The notes beneath the pieces are model-generated. The model had not been told where the DNA came from and did not search any database. It was given only the letters and a program-made list of their open reading frames with translations. The translations under genes and the position numbers were made by a program. A stretch of DNA of 12,219 nucleotides from Candidatus Woesearchaeota archaeon (GTDB lineage Archaea; Nanobdellota; Nanobdellia; Woesearchaeales; UBA11576), in the NCBI GenBank assembly GCA_030591125.1, contig JAUVBP010000014.1, positions 1 to 12,219 on the forward strand, given 5' to 3'. Below are positions 7,093-12,219 of the stretch, piece by piece; within the stretch, counting starts at the first letter, position 1, and each line of letters starts with the position of its first letter.

Positions 7093-7458
7093 ATGTCAGA
7101 TATGTTAGTCGTCAAAGCAAAACTGAAAGATGTTTGTAAAGGATTCAATGTCGCAGGAGACCTTGCAGAGGCACTCAGCGCAAAAGTCGGAGCAGCAGTC
7201 GAAGACGCAGTCAAGAGAGCTGACTCAAACGGAAGGAAAACAGTCATGGGCAAGGACGTACCATTCTGTTTCGCGTGCAGCGCAAAGCATGAGGAGAGCC
7301 TTATAGTCAAGGCAAAGCTCAAAGAAGCAGCAAAAGGAGCTAATGTCGCAGGTGACCTGGCTGAGAACCTGAACTGCTATGCACACGGTCTTCTGAAAGG
7401 CGCTTGCGAAAGGGCTGAGTCAAACCAGAGAAAGACTGTCATGGCAAAGGATCTTTAA
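7093..7458 (+). CDS. Tandem histone-fold protein (two fused DUF1931/archaeal-histone-like units)
   Basis: A 121-residue basic protein made of two copies of one short histone-fold unit, residues about 6-56 and 71-121. They align without gaps at an offset of 65 residues; by my count 29 of 50 positions are identical. Each copy has the VKAKLK start, NVAGDLAE, and the L2-loop signature RKTVM. Each also has the histone Arg/Asp pair spaced by seven (R48/D55 and R113/D120), as in the HMf-type salt bridge. The linker contains CFAC (59-62), a possible metal or redox pair. By family knowledge it should bind and compact DNA; the two units could pair within one chain into a pseudo-dimer (inference). The strong ribosome binding site and T-rich terminator suggest high expression. 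Residues 1-4 may be a flexible tail. The chain ends right after the last KDL, without the C-terminal helix of longer archaeal histones. Confidence 0.82.
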   Translation: MSDMLVVKAKLKDVCKGFNVAGDLAEALSAKVGAAVEDAVKRADSNGRKTVMGKDVPFCFACSAKHEESLIVKAKLKEAAKGANVAGDLAENLNCYAHGLLKGACERAESNQRKTVMAKDL

Positions 7459-7460
7459 AT

Positions 7461-7499
7461 TTAATTTATTTTTTATTTCTTTTTTTGATATCTTTTTCT
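7461..7499 (+). terminator. T-tract terminator after the histone gene
   Basis: Three T runs (7469-7474, 7480-7486, 7493-7497) in an almost pure A/T stretch begin just after the stop at 7458. Archaeal RNA polymerase terminates on such T tracts without needing a hairpin. The tract serves only the plus strand. Confidence 0.75.
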
Positions 7500-7528
7500 C
7501 AAGATATATAGAATCAGAACAGCCACAG

Positions 7529-7981
7529 CTATACTTTCAACATCTTCTTACGGTCACCCCATGCGATGAAGCCTAGCACCACTGCATAGAGCATGATCCC
7601 TGCTTTAGGTATCATCATGATGATGCTTGAGAGGCTGAGCCAGCCCGGATAGTTCCTTCTCTCAAATATATTCCACTTAGCGACTATCAGAAGTATGAAT
7701 ATCGCGACCCAGCCCAGTACAGGGATGAGGTAAAGGAACACCAATGGCCAGGGAAGCTTTCCGAGATCGAGTATCAACGCCGTCCGCACCATAGGGACCC
7801 AAGCCAACCAGGCATGCCTATGCTTGAGCTTGTCAGCGATGGTCATCCATGCGAATGAGAAATATACATAGAACACTGCAGCAAATATCAGTATGATAGT
7901 CAATGATGCGGCAATCAGGACACCTAGAATACCTCCTGCAAGGACTGCAGGAATCAATTCGTCAAACGCTATCTCTATCAT
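7529..7981 (-). CDS. Four-helix integral membrane protein (resembles DUF5684-type), unknown function
   Basis: 150 residues, mostly hydrophobic. Long hydrophobic stretches lie at about 9-43, 57-72, 77-101 and 115-142. The loops contain KLKHRHAWLAWVPMV and YPGWLSL, and the C-terminus is basic (DRKKMLK). The W-L-A-W-[IV]-P pattern after the first segment and the proline/tryptophan spacing resemble small archaeal membrane proteins of the DUF5684 type; this is recalled similarity, not a search result. It is the last gene of a three-gene minus-strand operon: its ATG (7981-7979) overlaps the stop of the upstream coiled-coil gene as ATGA, so translation is probably coupled. It may anchor the two upstream soluble proteins at the membrane (inference). 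Confidence 0.75.
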   Translation of the reverse strand: MIEIAFDELIPAVLAGGILGVLIAASLTIILIFAAVFYVYFSFAWMTIADKLKHRHAWLAWVPMVRTALILDLGKLPWPLVFLYLIPVLGWVAIFILLIVAKWNIFERRNYPGWLSLSSIIMMIPKAGIMLYAVVLGFIAWGDRKKMLKV

Positions 7982-8814
7982 CTCTTCTTGACCTTAGGCT
8001 TTGCCTTGGGTTTCAGCTTTGCTTTAGGTTGCGGTCTTGCCTTGGGTTTCGGCTTGGCTTTAGGCATTGGCTTAGCAACAGCAACCTTCGGTTTCGGAGG
8101 AGCAGCACCTATCGCTGCCTTGTGCTTGTCGATGAGCTGCTTGACGCGGTCAAGGTCCATCTTGCTATGATTCCCTGACTTCTTGAGCTCCTCATGCCTG
8201 TCCTCAAGTGTCTTGAGATGCTTTGCTATATCGTCTGCAGAATCGAGGACAGGTCCAATCTTAGAATCAGGCTTCATTCCTGCTTTCGGACTCTGCTTTA
8301 TCTTGCGTTCAATGTCCTTTATCTTCTGCTTGCGCTCTTCGCCAGATTCGGATATCTTTATGTTCGCAGCTGAAAGCGCTTCCCGTAGCTCAAGAATCTT
8401 ATCATCCTTCTCCTCAAGCTCTGAAGCATAATCACGACCGACACCGATCAGCTTCCTTGAAAGTGTCTCAACCATACTTTTCAGTTCAGTTATCTGACGG
8501 GTCTCTATCCTCTGTTGGTCTAGTATCTTCTGCTCATCATGGATCATCTCATGTATGACAGACTCGAAATCACTGAGCTCACCCTCTATCATGTCTTTTG
8601 TGCTTCGCTTGTTCAGAGCGACTGTGCGTATCTTATCAAGCCTACCCTTGACCTGTTCTTTCTTGACAGAGCGGCTCTCTGCTTTTATTGCCGCGACAGA
8701 AAGATGTGACATGAACTGCTTCAGCTTTCCAGGATGGACCTCTTTAGTGGAGGACTCTTTCTCAGGGAGCTTGAGTTCAGGGAATTCTACAGGTGTCTTT
8801 GTGTCCGCAGGCAT
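7978..8814 (-). CDS. Coiled-coil protein with Lys/Pro/Ala repeat tail, unknown function
   Basis: I do not recognise a family. With the start at 8814 the protein has 278 residues. There is an N-terminal acidic, proline-containing segment (1-30), charged heptad-like helices at about 73-173 and 191-235 that should form coiled coils, then a tail at 239-278 made of KPK/KAK/KPKA units ending KVKKR. There is no signal peptide or membrane segment. The tail is strongly basic and unstructured, fit to bind acidic surfaces or nucleic acid (inference). Two in-frame ATGs exist. The Shine-Dalgarno sequence GAGGG (complement 8826-8822) is only 1 base from ATG 8820 but 7 bases from ATG 8814, so the latter is preferred. 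The upstream operon gene ends at 8831 and the downstream membrane protein gene overlaps this stop as ATGA. Confidence 0.78.
   Translation of the reverse strand: MPADTKTPVEFPELKLPEKESSTKEVHPGKLKQFMSHLSVAAIKAESRSVKKEQVKGRLDKIRTVALNKRSTKDMIEGELSDFESVIHEMIHDEQKILDQQRIETRQITELKSMVETLSRKLIGVGRDYASELEEKDDKILELREALSAANIKISESGEERKQKIKDIERKIKQSPKAGMKPDSKIGPVLDSADDIAKHLKTLEDRHEELKKSGNHSKMDLDRVKQLIDKHKAAIGAAPPKPKVAVAKPMPKAKPKPKARPQPKAKLKPKAKPKVKKR
7981..8100 (-). repeat. Degenerate in-frame repeat coding the Lys/Pro tail
   Basis: The 3' end of the coiled-coil gene contains tandem degenerate units (plus-strand form roughly GGYTTTGSYTTRGGYTT) coding KPKAKPKP-like blocks. Units differ mainly at third positions, so the repeat is maintained at the protein level rather than being a recent duplication. 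Confidence 0.6.
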
Positions 8815-8830
8815 AGTCATTCCCTCAGGA

Positions 8831-9481
8831 TCATTTCATGAGACCGCCAAGTATGGTCTTCTTATCACCAGGACCCTGAGGAGCACCAGGAGGCGGCATA
8901 CCCTGAGGAGCACCAGGAGGAGTCAATGGAGGCAATCCAGTTCCAGGGGCTTCCATCCCTTCAGGTGGAGGAAGCGACGCGCCCGGTGGCGGCATACCCT
9001 GAGGTATACCTGGAGGAGCACCAGGACCCGGAGGCATCATACCAGGAGCAGGACCCGGACCACCAGATAATGGAGGTAATGCTTGTACAGGCGCAGGGGC
9101 TGGAGCGGGAGCAGGAGCAGAGGCGAGAACAGGTGCATCATGACCCATCTCCTCAAGCTTCTCTTTCACCATGTCTGCAATCGCAACTATGCCTTTTGCA
9201 ATCTTCTGGTTCTGGTCTATAAGCGTATCAATCTTCTCGTTCATAGGGCCCATCTGCTTATTCACAATAGTATTGTCATGCTCATCAAGCTTCATATCTT
9301 CAGAAGCCTGCTTGAACACCTCAAGCATTATGTTAAGGCTCTTGTTGAGATTATCTATGCCACCCTGCAATGTCTCACCAGCATCAGAACCTTCAAGAGG
9401 ATTTTTCTTTATGCGCTCTAGCTCTTTCTTCAAGGCCAGGAACTCTTTCTTAGAAACAATAGCATACTCATCATCTTGCAT
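8831..9481 (-). CDS. Coiled-coil protein with Pro/Gly/Met-rich low-complexity tail, unknown function
   Basis: 216 residues in two parts. Residues 1-115 are soluble and helical: a short N-terminal motif EYAIVSKKEFLALKKELERI, then amphipathic helices at about 41-65 and 74-112. Residues 120-204 are disordered: an Ala-Pro run at 121-131, then a Pro/Gly/Met/Gln-rich region with PPGAPQGMPPPG units. The last ten residues (KKTILGGLMK) are charged and hydrophobic again and may be a short binding motif. The polyproline runs would need aIF5A to translate efficiently (family knowledge). It is the first gene of the minus-strand operon, with its own GGGGTG ribosome binding site 6 bases before ATG 9481, and the next start lies 16 bases after its stop. 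I do not recognise a function; a scaffold or adaptor role is inferred from architecture only. Confidence 0.78.
   Translation of the reverse strand: MQDDEYAIVSKKEFLALKKELERIKKNPLEGSDAGETLQGGIDNLNKSLNIMLEVFKQASEDMKLDEHDNTIVNKQMGPMNEKIDTLIDQNQKIAKGIVAIADMVKEKLEEMGHDAPVLASAPAPAPAPAPVQALPPLSGGPGPAPGMMPPGPGAPPGIPQGMPPPGASLPPPEGMEAPGTGLPPLTPPGAPQGMPPPGAPQGPGDKKTILGGLMK
8874..9004 (-). repeat. Short perfect direct repeats inside the Pro/Gly-rich coding tail
   Basis: A 20-base sequence at 8874-8893 recurs exactly at 8901-8920 (27 bases, nine codons apart). A 17-base sequence at 8892-8908 recurs at 8988-9004 (96 bases, 32 codons apart). Both keep the reading frame and code PPGAPQG/GMPPP units. Perfect nucleotide identity suggests recent slippage or recombination and likely length variation between strains. 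Confidence 0.7.
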
Positions 9482-9487
9482 TTATGG

Positions 9488-9532
9488 CACCCCTTTTCTT
9501 TTTTCAGTAAAATGATTCGTCTCATAAAATTT
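9488..9532 (-). promoter_or_regulatory. Promoter and ribosome binding site of the coiled-coil/membrane operon
   Basis: GGGGTG (complement of 9488-9493) lies 6 bases before ATG 9481. An A/T-rich TATA-like element, AATTTTATGA on the minus strand, lies at 9532-9523 and predicts a start near 9501 and a leader of about 20 bases. The TATA match is moderate. Confidence 0.5.
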
Positions 9533-9547
9533 TTTACAAATTTTAGG

Positions 9548-9604
9548 ACACCAAAGACCATCTATCCAAGGGCCAAGCCCTGTGGCTCTCTGGTCTTTGC
9601 GTGT
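9548..9604. ncRNA. Strong stem-loop in the divergent intergenic region; possible small RNA
   Basis: 9548-9551 plus 9552-9560 (ACAC-CAAAGACCA) pair with 9591-9599 and 9601-9604, giving 13 base pairs with one bulged C at 9600. Inside, AGGGC (9569-9573) pairs with GCCCT (9577-9581) around a three-base loop. The A/T-rich element at 9523-9535 could also serve the plus strand and would start a transcript near the base of the stem; a T-rich stretch at 9656-9668 could end it. No ORF or tRNA features are present. It is equally possible that this is a protein-binding dyad or a degenerate element. Confidence 0.4.
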
Positions 9605-9675
9605 AAAGACAATAAATGATAGTTTAAAAACAGGGCCTGAACTTTATAAAGATTTCTGTTTTATTTTGTGAATAC

Positions 9676-9713
9676 AGCGGTTTTCCACTTAAAATTCTAA
9701 GTGGAGAGCGGTT
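9676..9713. promoter_or_regulatory. Operator-like palindrome flanked by direct repeats upstream of the nucleoside hydrolase gene
   Basis: TCCACTTA (9684-9691) and TAAGTGGA (9698-9705) form a perfect 8-base dyad with a six-base spacer. AGCGGTT flanks it as a direct repeat (9676-9682 and 9707-9713). Its centre is about 43 bases upstream of the TATA centre of the nucleoside hydrolase gene, a position typical for an archaeal activator site. A related half-site, CCACTTAG, occurs at 6951-6958 upstream of the histone gene. Confidence 0.5.
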
Positions 9714-9733
9714 CTGAGACTTTGACCGAAATC

Positions 9734-9742
9734 GTTAAATAC
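9734..9742 (+). promoter_or_regulatory. TATA element of the nucleoside hydrolase gene
   Basis: GTTAAATAC centred 26 bases before ATG 9764 predicts a leaderless mRNA; no Shine-Dalgarno sequence is present. A second A/T palindrome, CTTTATAAAG (9642-9651), could act as a more distal promoter with a leader containing the 9684-9705 hairpin. Confidence 0.6.
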
Positions 9743-9763
9743 CTATACAACGGACTTTTTTAG

Positions 9764-10630
9764 ATGAAAAACCACATAATTTTAGATACTGACGTAGGGG
9801 GGGATGCTGATGATGCCTGCGCAATACGCCTTGCAGTCAATTCTCCTGAGATATCTTTAGACCTTGTAGTGACCAATGATGAACATAAAGGTCATAGAGC
9901 ACGTTTTGTGGAAGAATGGTTCAGATTTTGGGGGCAGAACATACCGGTCGTGGCAGGAACAGACCTTGGCAACACAAGGTACTGCCTCATCACAGGCATG
10001 CTCAATTTTCCTGAAGAGCAGGTAGACACGGACTTTCTTGAGAGGATTGCAGAAACAGTTGAAAAGAATTCTATGGCAGGCACCATGACAGACTATGTAT
10101 GTATAGGGCCTCAATCAAACCTTGCAAGGTTCATCAATTCATACCCTGAACTTAAAGATAGAGTGAACATAACACTAATGGGAGGCGGCCTTGAAAAGTA
10201 TCGGCATGGAGACAAGAAAGCTGAGCACAATGTCAGGTATGATGTCCCTGCAGCCCTGAAAGTATTCTATTCTGACTGGGACAAACGATACGTCCTGGGA
10301 GACACGACACACGATAAGAGAATTGTGATGGGAGAAGGTATAGAGCTATACAAAAGGCTTGCAGAAGACGAAGCGAATCACACCCAGTACTTTGTGGAAT
10401 CTATGAGACAATTCTTCACAAGGTCCTACTTTGACAAGTCGCTGATGCACGACCCTCTTACACTATCAAGCATCATATCTGATGAGTTCGTACAATTCCA
10501 GACAAAGCGCGTATCGATGGATGAAAACGGGATAATGCAGCAGGATCCTCAGGGGAAAGAGACCATTGTGAGTGTTGGTGCAGATTACGAAAGATTCTGG
10601 AATCTATTTGAAGAACGGATGCTGCTTTAA
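9764..10630 (+). CDS. Inosine/uridine-type nucleoside hydrolase
   Basis: A cytoplasmic enzyme of the IUNH family, which hydrolyses the N-glycosidic bond of ribonucleosides to free base and ribose, using a bound calcium ion. Length is 288 residues, slightly below the usual 300-320. The calcium/ribose motif is near the N-terminus: DTDVGGDADD at 8-17, in the GGD-x-DD form common outside the best-studied members. Other family landmarks are MGGG at 139-142, the N156/D160 pair in HNVRYDVPAA, and MHDPL with H229/D230, equivalent to the active-site His-Asp of family members. All catalytic positions therefore appear intact. Substrate preference cannot be read. In a small-genome archaeon it would serve nucleoside salvage (inference). 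The gene appears monocistronic, leaderless, and preceded by an operator-like palindrome. Confidence 0.88.
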   Translation: MKNHIILDTDVGGDADDACAIRLAVNSPEISLDLVVTNDEHKGHRARFVEEWFRFWGQNIPVVAGTDLGNTRYCLITGMLNFPEEQVDTDFLERIAETVEKNSMAGTMTDYVCIGPQSNLARFINSYPELKDRVNITLMGGGLEKYRHGDKKAEHNVRYDVPAALKVFYSDWDKRYVLGDTTHDKRIVMGEGIELYKRLAEDEANHTQYFVESMRQFFTRSYFDKSLMHDPLTLSSIISDEFVQFQTKRVSMDENGIMQQDPQGKETIVSVGADYERFWNLFEERMLL

Positions 10631-10659
10631 TGATCAAAACAGGCAATTTAAATCAGTAA

Positions 10660-10707
10660 TATTTAAAAAAGGAAAGTAGGTCTGACCTTCTTGTTGGATT
10701 GAGGTGG
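10660..10707 (+). promoter_or_regulatory. Promoter and ribosome binding site of the MoxR-DUF58 operon
   Basis: ATATTTAAAA at 10660-10669 is a good TATA element predicting a start near 10690; CAATTTAAAT around 10645 is a second candidate. GAGGTGG at 10701-10707 is a strong Shine-Dalgarno sequence at the right spacing for GTG 10713. Confidence 0.65.
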
Positions 10708-10712
10708 TACAA

Positions 10713-11699
10713 GTGAATACGGAAATAAAGAGACTGACTAAGCAAGCACAGAAATATTCTGAAGACATCGATAAGGTCCTTGCTGAATCACGGAAGATAA
10801 TAGTAGGGCAAGAAGACATACTGAAGAAGCTGGTCATCGCGCTTGTCGCAGATGGGCACATACTCCTTGAAGGGGTCCCCGGTCTGGCGAAGACACTCAT
10901 GATAAAGACATTGTCAGACACCATGCATTCCAAATTCTGCAGGATACAATTCACACCAGACCTCCTGCCGGCAGACATCACAGGCACGAAGATATACGAC
11001 CACAAGAAGACAACGTTCCACACAAAGAAAGGACCTATCTTTGCAAATTTCATACTCGCGGATGAGATAAACCGGGCTCCGCCGAAAGTGCAGTCAGCAT
11101 TACTGGAAGCGATGCAGGAAAGGCAGGTCACGATACAGGGCGAGACATTCCCTCTCGTGAAACCGTTCCTTGTGATGGCAACACAGAACCCTATAGAGAC
11201 AGAGGGCACATACAAACTTCCGGAAGCACAGGTGGACAGGTTCATGTTCAAGCTCCTGATAGATTATCCTGCCAAGGATGAGGAGAAGGCCATAATCCAG
11301 AGGATGACCCGCGGGCTCAGCTTCGCCATCAAGAAAGTCCTCTCACCTGACAAGATAAAGCAGATACAGAAGTTCAATACACAGATCTATGCTGATGAGA
11401 AAATAGAAGAGTATGTTGCGACCATAGTAGATGCCACAAGGAAACCTGAAGAATACAAGCTCGACATCAATGGATACATAGAATACGGCGCTTCACCTCG
11501 AGCATCAATCTGGCTCATAATGGGCGGCAAGGCAACCGCATTGCTGAACGGACGGGGATATGTGACTCCTGAGGACATACAGGCAGTCGCCCATGACGTG
11601 CTGCGCCACAGGATACTTCTGACATACGAAGCAGAAGCAGAGGATGTCACACCAGACCAGATAATCGACAAGATACTCGCCAAGGTCAAAGTGCCTTAG
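10713..11699 (+). CDS. MoxR-family AAA+ ATPase
   Basis: A MoxR-type AAA+ ATPase of 328 residues, full length for the family. In order: Walker A GVPGLAKT (54-61), Walker B with D117/E118 in LADEINRAPPKVQ, sensor 1 in MATQNPIETEGTY, arginine-finger region EAQVDRF, and sensor 2 R263 in GASPRAS. MoxR proteins act as chaperone-like remodelling ATPases together with DUF58 and VWA-domain proteins (family knowledge), and a DUF58 gene follows 46 bases downstream. The frame also allows a GTG at 10704, but that codon lies inside the Shine-Dalgarno sequence 10701-10707. GTG 10713 (MNTEIKRLTK) is correctly spaced and is preferred. The TATA box at 10660-10669 agrees with this. Confidence 0.94.
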   Translation: MNTEIKRLTKQAQKYSEDIDKVLAESRKIIVGQEDILKKLVIALVADGHILLEGVPGLAKTLMIKTLSDTMHSKFCRIQFTPDLLPADITGTKIYDHKKTTFHTKKGPIFANFILADEINRAPPKVQSALLEAMQERQVTIQGETFPLVKPFLVMATQNPIETEGTYKLPEAQVDRFMFKLLIDYPAKDEEKAIIQRMTRGLSFAIKKVLSPDKIKQIQKFNTQIYADEKIEEYVATIVDATRKPEEYKLDINGYIEYGASPRASIWLIMGGKATALLNGRGYVTPEDIQAVAHDVLRHRILLTYEAEAEDVTPDQIIDKILAKVKVP

Positions 11700-11745
11700 T
11701 CATGTATCGTCTGCAAAAATGATCTGGCCATAAGGAATCTGAAGC

Positions 11746-12219
11746 ATGAACACAAAAAAAGTCCTGCGCAAAGTCAAGAAGCTAGAGATAAAGACGAAAC
11801 GGCTAGTGGAAGGACTATTGCAGGGAGCATATCATTCTATATTCAAAGGTCGAGGGATAGAGTTCTCAGAAGTCAGGGAATATTTTCCAGGAGATGACAT
11901 CAGGACAATCGACTGGAACGTCACAGCAAGGATGAACCACCCCTATGTAAAGGAGTTCATCGAAGAGAGGGACCTTACCGTGCTTATACTGTTCGACATC
12001 TCAGGCAGCAGCGAGTTCGGGAGCGAGAAAGAGAAGAAGCACGCTGCGACAGAGCTTGCCGCGTCATTGATATTTGCTGCGATGCGGAACAATGACAGAG
12101 CAGGGCTGGCACTTTTCACCGATAAGGTCGAAAGATTCATACCTCCGAGAAAAGGCAGACGTCACGCACTGAAGCTCATACGTGAGATGATAACACACAG
12201 GCCAGAGAGCAAAGGTACT
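11746..12219 (+). CDS. DUF58 family protein (partial, 3' end outside the window)
   Basis: The first 158 residues are visible. The start is fixed: ATG 11746 follows an in-frame TGA directly and a TAA at 11731, and AGGAA at 11733-11737 is its ribosome binding site. The DUF58 signature is clear: FSEVREYFPGDDIRTIDWN (40-58) followed by ARM and the EFIEERDL stretch. The von Willebrand A-like part begins with the metal-site motif DISGS (84-88). DUF58 proteins are partners of MoxR ATPases, often in clusters with VWA and transglutaminase-like membrane proteins. There is no membrane helix in the visible part, unlike longer DUF58 proteins with two N-terminal helices, so this belongs to the short soluble type. 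More cluster members may lie downstream. Confidence 0.92.
   Translation, partial: MNTKKVLRKVKKLEIKTKRLVEGLLQGAYHSIFKGRGIEFSEVREYFPGDDIRTIDWNVTARMNHPYVKEFIEERDLTVLILFDISGSSEFGSEKEKKHAATELAASLIFAAMRNNDRAGLALFTDKVERFIPPRKGRRHALKLIREMITHRPESKGT

Noticed and set aside
8870..9010. Possible CRISPR array
   Set aside because: The repeats are short, unevenly spaced (27 and 96 bases), in frame, and code a low-complexity protein tail.
8926..9421. Plus-strand open frames rich in Gln, Glu and Arg opposite the Pro/Gly tail
   Set aside because: They are the antisense of repetitive Pro/Gly codons, which rarely create stops; no ribosome binding site or TATA element supports them.
9546..9713. Terminal inverted repeats of an insertion sequence
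   Set aside because: The two dyads are unrelated in sequence, no transposase is present, and no target-site duplication pattern encloses a gene.

Overview
This window reads as archaeal chromosome, probably from a small-genome DPANN-type lineage (inference). The evidence is: an archaeal-type glutamyl-tRNA synthetase; a histone-fold protein; A/T-rich TATA elements about 26-29 bases upstream of several start codons that lack a ribosome binding site (leaderless transcripts); T-tract termination; and heavy use of AGG/AGA and ATA codons. I see no rRNA, tRNA, CRISPR array or insertion sequence.

Left part (1-3343, + strand): the last codons of an upstream gene, then an 817-residue fusion of an AMP-forming acyl ligase, an acyl carrier domain and a PlsC-type acyltransferase. 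One base later comes a membrane-anchored alpha/beta hydrolase. Together they look like a lipid or fatty-acid activation and esterification pair. A 229-base gap follows, holding a long imperfect inverted repeat, then the archaeal gltX (3573-5270).

Middle part (5271-7500): a 67-residue cysteine-rich protein converges on a stand-alone CheY-like receiver protein. A small membrane protein of the putative small multidrug export family diverges from an 83-residue unknown protein; both appear leaderless. Next is a tandem histone-fold protein with two copies of one short histone unit in a single chain, followed by a strong T-rich terminator.

Minus-strand operon (9481 down to 7529): a coiled-coil protein with a Pro/Gly/Met-rich tail, a coiled-coil protein with a Lys/Pro-rich tail, and a four-helix membrane protein, linked by a 16-base gap and an ATGA overlap. 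I recognise no function for it; it is the best candidate here for an undescribed system.

Right part (9482-12219, + strand): a regulatory gap with two dyad elements, an inosine/uridine-type nucleoside hydrolase, then a MoxR AAA+ ATPase followed by a DUF58 protein that runs off the window. The last two form the classic MoxR-DUF58 pair.
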